DNA of 64,000 bases from contig JAQSWM010000001.1 of assembly GCA_029266635.1 (NCBI GenBank), positions 310,001 to 374,000 of the forward strand, given 5' to 3'. The translations under genes were made by a program, and so were the position numbers. This document shows, piece after piece, positions 44,889-53,843 of this stretch. The notes below the pieces were generated by a model. It worked only from the letters and a program-made list of their open reading frames with translations, made no database searches and was not told the origin of the DNA. The first letter of the stretch is position 1. Every line of letters starts with the position of its first letter. The stretch comes from Sphingobacteriaceae bacterium. GTDB taxonomy: Bacteria; Bacteroidota; Bacteroidia; Sphingobacteriales; Sphingobacteriaceae.

Positions 44889-46160
44889 TTATTTCTTACC
44901 TACAATTACCTTTTCAAACGAATCAAAGTCGAGGTATTTGTTAGCCAGCTCTTGTAAGCGTTCGGATGTGATTGTACGCACTGTATTGATGTAAGTGTCG
45001 TAATAGTCATATCCCAATCCGAGGAAATAGATATTCTTGAATTTATCAGCATGCGAGAATGCATTCTCAAGGCTGCCCAGCAACGAACCCATCATGTAAT
45101 TCCGTACTAGGTCGAGTTCTTCTGCCGGCACCGGCTGCTCTCTTAGCAGCTTGATTTCCTTTTCAATTTCCGAAACCGCGGCACTGCACACCTCCGCCCC
45201 TACGTCCGAAGCAATGAAGAAATATCCGGCATTTTGCAAAGACACCAGTGCAGAGCCGATCCCATACGTGTAGCCTTTATCTTCGCGGATGTTCGCCATC
45301 AGGCGTGAGCCGAAATACCCACCCAAAACCGTATTCAACACCTGCAAAGCTGGGAAGTCCGGATGTTGTCTGTTAACGCAGGTTTGGCCGACGCGTATCG
45401 CGGATTGCAGCGCCTGAGGCTTTTCCACGTAACGTTCCAAGCCAGCCGTCCTGGAAAACTCGAATGTATTAACAGTAAAACCCTGGTCTGTTGTCCAGTC
45501 TTCTCCAAAATGATTTGAGATCAGGCTGATTGCTTCTTCAGTTGCTCGGCCCGCCAGGATCACCGTGCAATTTGCAGGCTGATAAGCTTCCCGAAAGTAT
45601 TTAATCAGGTCGGCTCGTGCAATTTGGTCGTAATCGGTTGCTGTGACAGTATAGCCGTAAATGGTATCGCCGAACAACGCCCGGTTGAATGTGCGACGGC
45701 TTACTACGTCGTTCTTTTCAAGGCTCACGCTCAACTTCTGCTTTTGATTGCGTTTGAAGGTTTCGAGCTCTTCTTCCGGAAAAATAGAATCGGTAAGCAG
45801 AGATTTGACTATCGGAAGGATTGAAGCAAGGTGCTTATTCAGCGAGTGAATAGTCACCGAAGCCATGTCATAATTATACTCCGTCTGGATAAATGCACCG
45901 TAATAGTCAATACGCTCAGCAATTTGCGAGGCAGTGTATTGGCTTGTGCCATCGGAAATCATAGAGTTTACCGCGTAGGCTTGTAGCGGCTTGGCTACGT
46001 TCCAGTTCACGTTTTTGAAAATAAATTCAATCCGGACCAGCTCCTGCTCTCCGCCGTTTATAACGAAAAGTTTTAAGCCGTTAGCAAAACTTACGGGCTC
46101 AGCTTTTATTAACTCAATATGTTCTACCTGCCCGAAAGCTGGTGCTTCTAATCTGTTCAT
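44889..46160 (-). CDS. M16 family peptidase subunit without the zinc motif
   Basis: 423 residues of the M16B fold but without HxxEH in the first domain, where SQIAERIDYYGAF takes its place. The C-terminal half retains AIRVGQ, NTVLGGYFGSRLMANIREDKGYTYGIGS and LVRNYMMGSLLGSLEN, typical of the substrate-holding subunit. It starts four bases inside the upstream M16 gene, so the two are coupled and probably form a heterodimer. Confidence 0.92.
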   Translation of the reverse strand: MNRLEAPAFGQVEHIELIKAEPVSFANGLKLFVINGGEQELVRIEFIFKNVNWNVAKPLQAYAVNSMISDGTSQYTASQIAERIDYYGAFIQTEYNYDMASVTIHSLNKHLASILPIVKSLLTDSIFPEEELETFKRNQKQKLSVSLEKNDVVSRRTFNRALFGDTIYGYTVTATDYDQIARADLIKYFREAYQPANCTVILAGRATEEAISLISNHFGEDWTTDQGFTVNTFEFSRTAGLERYVEKPQALQSAIRVGQTCVNRQHPDFPALQVLNTVLGGYFGSRLMANIREDKGYTYGIGSALVSLQNAGYFFIASDVGAEVCSAAVSEIEKEIKLLREQPVPAEELDLVRNYMMGSLLGSLENAFSHADKFKNIYFLGLGYDYYDTYINTVRTITSERLQELANKYLDFDSFEKVIVGKK

Positions 46161-47422
46161 TTATCCGCTAGATTAACCTGTTCTGCGGCATCGGCCACAT
46201 AGTACATGGTGGTAGCATTCTCTTTTCTGAAAAGGGATTTTGCACGCTCAAGAATATCGTTCTCTGTGACAGCAAAGTATCTTGAAACCTCTTCATTCAA
46301 CTTCTCAGCGCCACCCAATAGTTCAAAAAAAGCCAGGTTCATTGCTTTTTCAAGCAAGCTCATCTGTCCGAAAACCATCGTAGATTCCACTTTATTCTTC
46401 ACTTTCTCTAATTCATCAGTGGCAACTTTTTCGGTCTTCAACTGCTCCAATTGTTGCCAGATCGCCGCTTCTGCCTGCTCAAGCGCAACTCCCTGCACCG
46501 GCTTGCCTTCGATGACAAATAATCCAGGATCAAGGCTGTTGGTATGATATGCATGTATTTCACTGAAGAGCTTTTGTTCTCGTACCAGGTTAATGAACAT
46601 CCTGGACGATTGCCCACGCGACAGAATATCCGAAATCAGGTCACACTCATAGAAACCTTTGTCGGTGCGTGCCGGCATATGGAAAACCATGTAAATAGCA
46701 TCAACCGGAACATTTGCCTTCACAACTGCCCGGCGTTCCTCCTTTAGTTCTGGCTCCTGAGGCAGGCTTCGGCTATATTTCTCGCCCGCGGGGATGGAAC
46801 CAAACCATTTTTCCGCCAGCTCACGCACTTCTTCCGTCTGTACATTTCCGCCCACAACCATAATGGCGTTTTGCGGATTGTAGTGTTTCCTGAAAAATGC
46901 CTTTACATCTTCAATCCTGGCATCTTCGATGTGAGAGAGGTTTTTGCCGATTGTTGCCCACTGATACGGGTGTTTCTTGTAAGCCAGCGGGCGGAGTTTT
47001 AGCCAGACATCGCCATATGGCTGATTCAGGTAGCGCTGCTTAAACTCCTCGGACACCACGTTCCGCTGCACTTCCAGGCTCTTTTCACTAAAAGCAAGGT
47101 TCAGCATGCGGTCGCTCTCCAGCCAGAAAGCAGTTTCCAGATTTACAGCGGGTAACGTGATGTAGTAGTTGGTGATATCGTTGCTCGTGAAAGCATTGTT
47201 CTCTCCCCCAACACGCTGCAGAGGCTCATCATAAACCGGGATGTTAACAGAGCCACCAAACATCAGGTGCTCAAATAAGTGAGCAAAGCCTGTTTGGTCG
47301 GGGCTTTCGTCACGGGCACCAACATCGTAAAGGATATTTACAACCGCCATTGGTGTGGTATGATCTTCATGAACCAGCACCCGCAAGCCGTTTTCCAATG
47401 TAAAGCGGTTGAAATTAACCAT
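46157..47422 (-). CDS. M16 family peptidase, catalytic subunit
   Basis: 421 residues. The inverted zinc motif HLFEH is in GFAHLFEHLMFGG near residue 45-57; the distal glutamate is in the VVSEEFKQRYLNQPYG region (about 120-135). C-terminal domain with VPVDAIYMVFHMPA and LSRGQSSRMFINLVREQ. No signal peptide is seen, so cytoplasmic action on short peptides is likely. It follows the LpxL-like gene by 66 bases on the same strand. Confidence 0.93.
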   Translation of the reverse strand: MVNFNRFTLENGLRVLVHEDHTTPMAVVNILYDVGARDESPDQTGFAHLFEHLMFGGSVNIPVYDEPLQRVGGENNAFTSNDITNYYITLPAVNLETAFWLESDRMLNLAFSEKSLEVQRNVVSEEFKQRYLNQPYGDVWLKLRPLAYKKHPYQWATIGKNLSHIEDARIEDVKAFFRKHYNPQNAIMVVGGNVQTEEVRELAEKWFGSIPAGEKYSRSLPQEPELKEERRAVVKANVPVDAIYMVFHMPARTDKGFYECDLISDILSRGQSSRMFINLVREQKLFSEIHAYHTNSLDPGLFVIEGKPVQGVALEQAEAAIWQQLEQLKTEKVATDELEKVKNKVESTMVFGQMSLLEKAMNLAFFELLGGAEKLNEEVSRYFAVTENDILERAKSLFRKENATTMYYVADAAEQVNLADK

Positions 47423-47488
47423 CAGTCAATTTTATTATTAGAAATGGAATGCAAAGCTAAAAGTTTTGAGGAATTGAAATTGGGAGCC

Positions 47489-48370
47489 TTACCCAATGAA
47501 GCCTTGTTCGTTGAACTTCCAGCGCTTATGCGACCATAGCCAGTATTGAGGCTTTTCCATGATCATTTTTTCGAGATATCGAACATGTGCCTCGGTAATC
47601 TCATGCTCGGCAGTTTCCTGCGGATTCTCAATGAGCGGAACGAATGTGCATGTATAATATCCTCTTTTCACCAGCCGAACATCCAGGAAAACCACAGGGC
47701 TATTGGTGAGTTTGGCTATCTTTTCTATGCCGAGGAAAATGGCGGTGGTTTGATTCAGAAAGGTTGTAAAATACTGTGTCTCGTGGTAGTGCGGAGTCTG
47801 ATCACTTACAAAAACAGATAAGGTTATTTGCTTCCTATACTCAACTATCTTGCGAAGCGCCAGCTTCATAGGCACCATAACTGCACCGTAACGCGTCCGT
47901 ATCTTATGGAAAAGGTTTTCAAATACTTTATTAGCAAGCGGTTTGTAAACCACCATGTTCAGCCCGCTGTTGCACAACGGCATCACGTTGCCCATTTCCC
48001 AGTTGGCATAATGTCCGGCCGCAGCCACAACACTCCTCCCAGCGCTGAAATAAGTTTCCAGGATCTCCGGATTGGTGTACACAAAATGCTTTAAGGCAGA
48101 TTTTTTAGGAAGAGATATCATCTTCACAGACTCAATCATCATGTCTGCCAGGTACTCATAATATTGCTTCTCAATCAGCTGTAATTCAGCGGAGCTTTTG
48201 TTTGGGAAAGATCTGCCTAAGTTGCCTTGCACAACATCCCGGCGGTATTTAACTATGTGGTAGAGAATGAGAAAGATTAAGTCGGAAATCAGGTACAAAA
48301 ACCAAAATGGCAGTAAGGAAACGAGGTATAAAAAGAAAACAACTATCCTGCTAAAGAAAGCATTGACCAT
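47489..48370 (-). CDS. LpxL/HtrB-like lipid A acyltransferase
   Basis: 293 residues from ATG at 48370; the open frame extends 32 residues upstream but those run through a clear promoter. One N-terminal membrane helix (FFLYLVSLLPFWFLYLISDLIFLI), then the acyltransferase motifs AGHYANWEMG (the H-x4-E catalytic pair, about 120-130) and YWLWSHKRWKF at the end. It adds secondary acyl chains to lipid A at the inner membrane. It may be transcribed with the two M16 genes. Confidence 0.9.
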   Translation of the reverse strand: MVNAFFSRIVVFFLYLVSLLPFWFLYLISDLIFLILYHIVKYRRDVVQGNLGRSFPNKSSAELQLIEKQYYEYLADMMIESVKMISLPKKSALKHFVYTNPEILETYFSAGRSVVAAAGHYANWEMGNVMPLCNSGLNMVVYKPLANKVFENLFHKIRTRYGAVMVPMKLALRKIVEYRKQITLSVFVSDQTPHYHETQYFTTFLNQTTAIFLGIEKIAKLTNSPVVFLDVRLVKRGYYTCTFVPLIENPQETAEHEITEAHVRYLEKMIMEKPQYWLWSHKRWKFNEQGFIG

Positions 48371-48387
48371 TAATTGGCTATTTTCCT

Positions 48388-48416
48388 CAAACATATCACA
48401 AAAAATCAAGTACAAA
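48388..48416 (-). promoter_or_regulatory. Promoter of the LpxL-like gene
   Basis: Minus strand: TTTG (48416-48413), 17 bases, TATGTTTG (48395-48388), a perfect TAnnTTTG. It lies inside the longer version of the open frame, so it argues for the start at 48370. Confidence 0.75.
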
Positions 48417-48465
48417 CCTTTAAAATTGTCTGTAACTAATCTTTTATACACCTCATTTAGCTCCA

Positions 48466-50106
48466 ATGAACTTCACTGTGAAAGGTAATCTGGTTGATAT
48501 TGCAAACAAGGTTATGTATGCCGCCGAGATTGAGGTTGTAAATAGCCGTATTTCGAAAATAGAGCAACAAGCCGATTCACTTTCGCCCGATCTCCCTTTC
48601 ATCCTGCCGGGATTTACAGATGCGCACGTTCATATCGAGAGCTCCATGCTGGTGCCATCTGAGTTCGCCCGGTTAGCTGTTGTGCACGGCACAGTGGCCA
48701 CAGTCAGTGACCCGCACGAAATAGCCAATGTATGCGGACTGGAAGGTGTTGAATACATGATCGAGAACGGAAAGACTGTGCCGTTTAAGTTCAATTTTGG
48801 TGCGCCGAGCTGTGTGCCAGCCACCACGTTTGAAACTGCGGGTGCCGAGTTGACGGCCGATGAGGTTGGCTACCTGCTTGAGAAGGACGAGATCCGATAC
48901 TTGGCAGAGATGATGAATTTCCCCGGCGTGTTGTACGACGATGCGGAGGTGATGAAGAAAATTGCTCTCGCAAAAGAATACGGAAAGCCCGTGGATGGCC
49001 ACTCACCTGGTCTTCGCGGCGAACAGGCAAAAAAATACATTGGCGCAGGCATCAGCACCGACCACGAATGCTTTACCAGCGAAGAAGCAGTGGAGAAACT
49101 GCAACTGGGGATGAAGATCCTCATCCGCGAAGGCAGCGCTGCCAAAAACTTCGATGCGCTGATTGACTTGCTAAATGATTGGCCCGATATGATGATGTTT
49201 TGCAGCGACGATAAACATCCCGACAGCCTCGTTGCAAGCCACATCAATAAACTATGTGCCGACGCAGTTGCCCGCGGTATTGATGTTTTCAAAGTCTTGA
49301 AAGCCGCCTGCATCAACCCGGTTGAGCACTATAACCTTGATGTGGGCACACTTCGCGAGGGTGATTTCGCCGATTTTATCCTGGTAAAGGACCTGGAAGA
49401 ATTTGAAGTGATCAGCACTTACATCAATGGTCAGTTGGTTGCTGAAAATGGCAAAAGCAATATTGAGAGGCAGCCCGTCAATATCCTGAACCATTTTGAT
49501 TGTGAATTAAAGTTTCCGCACCATTTCAGCTTTGAGGCAAATGATCCGGCGAGCCTTAAAGAAGTTGTGCCTGTGATAGAAGCGCTGGATGGGCAGCTGA
49601 TCACGAACAAACTGCTCATTGAAATGGCTGTAGGCGGCGGTAAAATCCAAAGCGACACAACAAACGACATATTGAAAATCGCGGTAGTGAACCGTTACCG
49701 CGATGCGCCTGTAGCCAAAGCTTTCATCAAAAACTTTGGACTGAAGAAAGGTGCCATTGCCTCTTCCGTTGCGCACGATAGCCATAACATCGTGGTTGTG
49801 GGTGTGGATGATGAGAGCATCGCGAAGGCGGTAAACCTGATTATTGGCTGTAAGGGCGGGGTAAGTTGTGTAAGCGGCTCGGAAAAGCAGGTTTTGCCGC
49901 TGCCGGTTGCCGGGCTGATGAGTGCCGACGATGGCTATAAAGTTGCGGAAAGTTACACCCGCATTGATCAGATGGCTAAGAGGCTCGGCTCTACACTCTC
50001 CTCTCCTTTTATGACCTTGTCTTTTATGGCTTTGCTGGTGATCCCTTCGCTAAAACTAAGCGACAAAGGACTGTTTGATGGCGAGACATTCTCGTTCGTG
50101 AAATAG
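48466..50106 (+). CDS. ade: Adenine deaminase
   Basis: 546 residues of the amidohydrolase fold: DAHVHIESS (metal-binding HxH, about 50-58), [13 protein letters not shown] and [28 protein letters not shown] and [10 protein letters not shown] (later metal ligands). The C-terminal half holds [12 protein letters not shown] and CKGGVSCV, typical of Ade. It converts adenine to hypoxanthine and ammonia in purine salvage. It is divergent from the LpxL-like gene. Confidence 0.95.
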   Translation: MNFTVKGNLVDIANKVMYAAEIEVVNSRISKIEQQADSLSPDLPFILPGFTDAHVHIESSMLVPSEFARLAVVHGTVATVSDPHEIANVCGLEGVEYMIENGKTVPFKFNFGAPSCVPATTFETAGAELTADEVGYLLEKDEIRYLAEMMNFPGVLYDDAEVMKKIALAKEYGKPVDGHSPGLRGEQAKKYIGAGISTDHECFTSEEAVEKLQLGMKILIREGSAAKNFDALIDLLNDWPDMMMFCSDDKHPDSLVASHINKLCADAVARGIDVFKVLKAACINPVEHYNLDVGTLREGDFADFILVKDLEEFEVISTYINGQLVAENGKSNIERQPVNILNHFDCELKFPHHFSFEANDPASLKEVVPVIEALDGQLITNKLLIEMAVGGGKIQSDTTNDILKIAVVNRYRDAPVAKAFIKNFGLKKGAIASSVAHDSHNIVVVGVDDESIAKAVNLIIGCKGGVSCVSGSEKQVLPLPVAGLMSADDGYKVAESYTRIDQMAKRLGSTLSSPFMTLSFMALLVIPSLKLSDKGLFDGETFSFVK

Positions 50107-50113
50107 CAGACGT

Positions 50114-50329
50114 CTATCTTTTCACGTGATCTGCCAGCCTATGGCCATTCCTGGGGTTTTTATCTTCCAGGCACAACAGTATAATGATAGAAATAATTGG
50201 TATCAGAAAAGATATCCAGAACCAAAACCAAAAGTTTCGGCCATTGCTCCTGGCAATAGAACCCGCGATGATTTGAGGCGAAAATAATGCTACTATTGCC
50301 AGTATGGCTAACGGTATTTCGAACGGCAT
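50114..50329 (-). CDS. Small membrane protein, unknown
   Basis: 71 residues with two hydrophobic helices (IPLAILAIVALFSPQIIAG and WFWFWISFLIPIISIIILLCL) linked by SIARSNGRN, and a basic tail (RNGHRLADHVKR). A TATCTTTG promoter core lies 14 bases upstream. It converges on ade with a 7-base gap. The composition and promoter support expression; the function is unknown. Confidence 0.6.
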   Translation of the reverse strand: MPFEIPLAILAIVALFSPQIIAGSIARSNGRNFWFWFWISFLIPIISIIILLCLEDKNPRNGHRLADHVKR

Positions 50330-50342
50330 GCTATTCTGCCTG

Positions 50343-50350
50343 CAAAGATA
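50343..50350 (-). promoter_or_regulatory. -7 element for the small membrane protein
   Basis: Minus-strand TATCTTTG, a perfect TAnnTTTG, 14 bases before the ATG. No good TTTG is found at the normal upstream spacing. Confidence 0.5.
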
Positions 50351-50365
50351 TAAACAGTTGGTGTT

Positions 50366-50403
50366 GTGCTAAATACCCAAAATTAGGTATTGGCGGTTAG
50401 CAC
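50366..50403. other. Bulged inverted repeat upstream of the rpsF promoter
   Basis: Outer arms GTGCTAA/TTAGCAC and inner arms ATACC/GGTAT, with a TGGCGG bulge on one side. It lies between divergent transcripts (small membrane protein and rpsF cluster). No U-run follows. It may be a regulator site or RNA structure. Confidence 0.4.
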
Positions 50404-50515
50404 CTATGGAAATATCTTTGCCGAACTTAAAAAATGATTAATTAAGTGTGTGTGTAAGCGGTATGTGCCTTTGTTGGCGGCAGCCGCTTTTTCCTTGCTT
50501 CCTCATCTGTAACTC

Positions 50516-50546
50516 TTTGACGATAACAATAATATTCATACATTTG
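50516..50546 (+). promoter_or_regulatory. Promoter of rpsF-rpsR-rplI
   Basis: TTTG (50516-50519), 19 bases, TACATTTG (50539-50546), followed by GCATCCC. Both boxes fit the consensus exactly; rpsF begins 41 bases downstream. Confidence 0.88.
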
Positions 50547-50587
50547 CATCCCTTTACAAAAGAAGGAAACATAAATAAACAACAGAA

Positions 50588-50953
50588 ATGCAACAGTACG
50601 AAACAGTGATCGTTCTAACCCCGTTGTTATCTGAAGAAATTGCGAAAGAGGCAGTTGCCAAATTCACAAAGATCTTAACTGATAACGGAGCCGAAATTAT
50701 CCAGGAGGATAATTGGGGTTTGAAGAAATTAGCGTACCCTATCCAAAAGAAAACTACAGGGTATTATCACCTCACCGAATTCAGAGCTCCGGGTGAACTT
50801 ATCAGCAAACTGGAGGTTGAATACAAACGTGATGAGCGTATTCTGCGATTTTTAACAGTTGCTTTAGACAAACACGCTGCCGCTTACAGTGAGAAAAAAC
50901 GTAGCGGTGCTTTCAACAAAAAGAAACCAGCAACAGAGGAGGCAACAGCATAA
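50588..50953 (+). CDS. rpsF: 30S ribosomal protein S6
   Basis: 121 residues: YETVIVLTPLLSEE at the start, DNWGLKKLAYPIQKKTTGYY in the core and DERILRFLTVALDKHA near the end. The tail is lysine/alanine-rich. It binds 16S rRNA together with S18. The stop overlaps the rpsR start by one base (TAATG), so translation is coupled. Confidence 0.97.
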   Translation: MQQYETVIVLTPLLSEEIAKEAVAKFTKILTDNGAEIIQEDNWGLKKLAYPIQKKTTGYYHLTEFRAPGELISKLEVEYKRDERILRFLTVALDKHAAAYSEKKRSGAFNKKKPATEEATA

Positions 50954-51216
50954 TGGCAAGAGAACAAATTCAGTATGTTACCGCTCCAAAGGTGGAGGAT
51001 AACCGCAAAAAATATTGCCGTTTCAAAAAGAATGGCATCAAGTACATTGATTACAAAGACGCTAACTTCCTTTTAAAGTTCATTAACGATCAGGGCAAAC
51101 TATTGCCACGGCGTTTAACAGGAACTTCATTGAAGTTTCAGCGCAAAGTAGCACAAGCCGTTAAGCGTTCACGCCACATCGGTTTATTGCCTTACGTTAC
51201 GGATTCATTAAAATAA
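50953..51216 (+). CDS. rpsR: 30S ribosomal protein S18
   Basis: 87 residues. KKYCRFKKNGIKYIDYKD, FLLKFINDQGKLLPRRLTGTSLKFQRKVAQAVKRSRHIGLLPY are the signature S18 segments. One-base overlap with rpsF; rplI follows after 16 bases. Confidence 0.97.
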   Translation: MAREQIQYVTAPKVEDNRKKYCRFKKNGIKYIDYKDANFLLKFINDQGKLLPRRLTGTSLKFQRKVAQAVKRSRHIGLLPYVTDSLK

Positions 51217-51232
51217 GAGGGGGATATACGAA

Positions 51233-51676
51233 ATGGAATTAATTCTAAAACAGGATATCAAGAACCTTGGCGAAAAGGATGATATTGTAAGCGTAAAGCC
51301 GGGATATGGCCGTAACTTTTTAATCCCGAAAGGATATGCAGAACTGGCTACCAGCTCGGCAAAAAAAGTTTTAGCTGAAAACCTGAAACAAGCGCAGTTC
51401 AAACAAGACAAAATTAAAAACGATGCTTTAGCTATTGCTGAAAGACTGGAAAACGTAAAGCTTTCTATCGGAGCAAAAGCTGGCGAGTCAGGCAAAATCT
51501 TCGGTTCAGTAAACACTATCCAGGTTGCTGATGCTTTGAAAAAAGAAGGTTTTGATGTTGACCGTCGCCGCATCACTTTTGAAACTGAACCTAAAATGAT
51601 TGGCGAATACGTAGCCAACTTAAACCTTCACAAAGAAGTGAAAGTTCAGGTTCCTTTTGAAGTGGTTGCTGAATAA
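51233..51676 (+). CDS. rplI: 50S ribosomal protein L9
   Basis: 147 residues: MELILKQDIKNLGEKDDIVSVKPGYGRNFLIPKGYA is the RNA-binding N-domain, followed by the long linking helix and a C-domain with KIFGSVNTIQVADAL and INDxxxKxLG-like ending. Last gene of the S6-S18-L9 operon; a hairpin terminator follows after about 70 bases. The gap also has a degenerate CCTCACCC repeat. Confidence 0.96.
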   Translation: MELILKQDIKNLGEKDDIVSVKPGYGRNFLIPKGYAELATSSAKKVLAENLKQAQFKQDKIKNDALAIAERLENVKLSIGAKAGESGKIFGSVNTIQVADALKKEGFDVDRRRITFETEPKMIGEYVANLNLHKEVKVQVPFEVVAE

Positions 51677-51746
51677 GCTAGCCTCACCCGCTAACGCATA
51701 AGCAACCGCACCCTCCCCGGGGGGAAAGGAGTAAAAACAAACATAA

Positions 51747-51777
51747 ATGCTTCCTGACTAATCAGGGAGCATTTTTT
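51747..51777 (+). terminator. Rho-independent terminator of rpsF-rpsR-rplI
   Basis: Eleven-base-pair stem with one G-U pair (51747-51757 with 51762-51772), CTAA loop and a six-T run. Confidence 0.85.
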
Positions 51778-51787
51778 ATTTTAGCAA

Positions 51788-52516
51788 ATGGCAAAGAAAC
51801 AATCATCTGCAAAGAAGCCTGTTAAAAAGCGCAGCACATCTTCCAGGATTGCCAGGATCTTTCGTGGCATTTTCATCTGGTTCTTCAGTATTTCTATCGT
51901 GTGGGTTCTTTTTACCCGATTTGTAAACCCACCTGTCACCTGGCTTATGATACAGCGTGGCATTGAGCGCAAAGCGGATGGCAAAGACTGGAAAGTAGAG
52001 AAAGACTGGAAGAGCTTTGATGAACTTTCCAACAACCTTAAAATTGCGGCTATGGCTGGCGAAGATTCCCACTTTCTGGTACATGGCGGGCTTGACCTCG
52101 ATGCCATTGAACAAGCGTATGAAAAAAATCAGAAGAGTGACAGGCTGAGAGGCGGTAGTACGATCAGCCAGCAAACTGCCAAGAACGTTTTTCTGTGGCC
52201 GGGACGCTCATGGGTGCGTAAGGGTTTTGAAACTTACTTTACTTTCCTGATAGAGGCGCTATGGGGCAAGAAGCGAATTTTGGAAGTGTACCTGAATGTT
52301 GTTGAGATGGGCGACGGGATTTATGGCGCAGAGGCAGCGAGCCGGCATTATTATCACAAATCCGCAGAAAGCCTAACCAAGGCTCAGGCTGCTCTGCTCA
52401 TAGCGGTACTTCCAAACCCGCTCAAATGGACACCGGCACATCCAACATCTTACATCCGCTACAAGCAATCGCTGATTCTGAAAAATATGTATCGGTTAAG
52501 GCGAGTGAGATTTTAA
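51788..52516 (+). CDS. mtgA: Monofunctional peptidoglycan transglycosylase
   Basis: 242 residues of the GT51 fold: one membrane anchor (GIFIWFFSISIVWVLF, about 31-46), then AAMAGEDSHFLVHGGLD with the catalytic Glu, RGGSTISQQTAKNVFLWPGRSW and KKRILEVYLNVVEMGDGIYGAEAASRHYY. There is no transpeptidase domain. It polymerises lipid II into glycan strands at the periplasmic face. It starts 10 bases after the L9 terminator. Confidence 0.95.
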   Translation: MAKKQSSAKKPVKKRSTSSRIARIFRGIFIWFFSISIVWVLFTRFVNPPVTWLMIQRGIERKADGKDWKVEKDWKSFDELSNNLKIAAMAGEDSHFLVHGGLDLDAIEQAYEKNQKSDRLRGGSTISQQTAKNVFLWPGRSWVRKGFETYFTFLIEALWGKKRILEVYLNVVEMGDGIYGAEAASRHYYHKSAESLTKAQAALLIAVLPNPLKWTPAHPTSYIRYKQSLILKNMYRLRRVRF

Positions 52517-52521
52517 ACCGG

Positions 52522-53253
52522 CTACTCCGCCGCAAACTCCATCCGGATAGTTATTGAGCCTGTTTTTTGGTTGCTGGAGGTATTGAATGCTCCACCGTAA
52601 CTATAGTCCTCGTTGCTGTTTTTGCCGGTTATCTGGAAAACGCCCATGTTTGCCTTCTTCAGCTCGCCCAAATCACTTCCTGCGTTTTTTGCAATGATCT
52701 CGGCCCGTGTTCGGGCATCAGCGCTGGCTTTTGCGAGCAGGTCCATCTTTATCTGCGAAAGTTTGGTGTTATAGAACTGTGGAGCAAGGGACGTCAGTTC
52801 GATTCCGCTCTGGATTAGCTCCGTAGATTCTCTGGACACCTTATCAACTTTGCCGATGTTATTTGATTCTACCGTAACGGTTTGGCTCAGGTTATAACCT
52901 GTAAACTCCTGCCCCATTTGTCTGCCGTTCGCATCGTTGAAGTAGTTAAACTCCTTGTTAATGCTTATCGCAGAGAATACGATTTCGTTGTCCTGAATTC
53001 CTTTAGCACTCAAATACTGCTTAATTGAACGCTCGTCGGCTTTGAGCATCGCATAAGCGCTCTTCAAATCCATCGACTTACGGGAATAAATTCCATTCCA
53101 CACAATCAGGTCGCTGGCAAAATCCTTTTCAGCCAAGCCTGTTACCACGATAGTCTCTACCGCTTTGGATTTGTATTTAAACGCTGATCCTGCTATCCAA
53201 AAAGAAATGATTGCACATAATCCGAGGATAATTGCAGCGTAAAGTATGCGCAT
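52522..53253 (-). CDS. SIMPL (DUF541) domain periplasmic protein
   Basis: 243 residues with an N-terminal signal/anchor (YAAIILGLCAIISFWI). Domain features: TIVVTGLAEKDFASDLIVWNGIYSR, then NIGKVDKVSRESTELIQSGIEL and LLAKASADARTRAEIIAKNAGSDLGEL, typical of SIMPL proteins. Function unknown; the family is linked to oxidative stress and IRAK signalling in other contexts. Convergent with mtgA, 5 bases apart. Confidence 0.88.
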   Translation of the reverse strand: MRILYAAIILGLCAIISFWIAGSAFKYKSKAVETIVVTGLAEKDFASDLIVWNGIYSRKSMDLKSAYAMLKADERSIKQYLSAKGIQDNEIVFSAISINKEFNYFNDANGRQMGQEFTGYNLSQTVTVESNNIGKVDKVSRESTELIQSGIELTSLAPQFYNTKLSQIKMDLLAKASADARTRAEIIAKNAGSDLGELKKANMGVFQITGKNSNEDYSYGGAFNTSSNQKTGSITIRMEFAAE

Positions 53254-53296
53254 AACTTTTTATTTAAATGTATGAATTTATGCGCAAATGAAATAA

Positions 53297-53776
53297 TCAG
53301 GAATTGACCAGGCTTCCAAACACCTGCTGATGCCAGCTCTCCTTAAAAGTCACCTCCCACTTGCTGTTGAGTTCAGCAACGGTTTGTACCAGATTATTGA
53401 AGACAATTGTATTTTCATCAACCCTGCCCGAAGCAATAAGGCTTTCGAATTCCTGTCTTCCGCAGGATGATATCTGCTCCCCATCCCGCCAGGCAATGTT
53501 AAACCGGTCGAAAAGATTGATGTTAAATTGCGACTCAATCTGCTTCATCAAGCCTACAGATTTGTCTATCGAGCATCCTGTTGCGCCGGCCTGCCGCTCA
53601 TCAACCATCAATATCAGAAAACGGTTGTAGCGCACCTCTCCTCTCGCCGCCAGCTGATGCCCGTGGGCAAGCCACTGGGAAGTGAATTGGTTTAATGTAT
53701 CTTGTATTTGCTGGCTCTCTGCAGCAGTAAGTGCTCTGTTAGATTGATAAACCCAAACTCTGGAGCTTTCAGACAT
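53297..53776 (-). CDS. Conserved Bacteroidota small protein (often mislabelled ABC transporter ATPase)
   Basis: 159 residues from ATG 53776 (MSESSRVWVYQSNRALT); 53782 is an alternative ATG. It contains FTSQWLAHGHQL, FLILMVDERQAGATGCSIDKSVG and FDRFNIAWRDGE. No Walker A or other ATPase motif is present, so the usual database label is wrong. A TACTTTTG promoter core at 53786-53793 (minus strand) sits just upstream. Unknown function, widely conserved in Bacteroidota as far as I recall. Confidence 0.75.
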   Translation of the reverse strand: MSESSRVWVYQSNRALTAAESQQIQDTLNQFTSQWLAHGHQLAARGEVRYNRFLILMVDERQAGATGCSIDKSVGLMKQIESQFNINLFDRFNIAWRDGEQISSCGRQEFESLIASGRVDENTIVFNNLVQTVAELNSKWEVTFKESWHQQVFGSLVNS

Positions 53777-53843
53777 TTCCATACACAAAAGTAAAATTTC
53801 CGCGGCTCAGCCCTGCTATTTCAATGTAAAAAGCTGCAGCTCT

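Noticed and set aside
53297-53776. ABC transporter ATPase, the label usually given to this family
   Set aside because: No Walker A, Walker B or signature motif is present.
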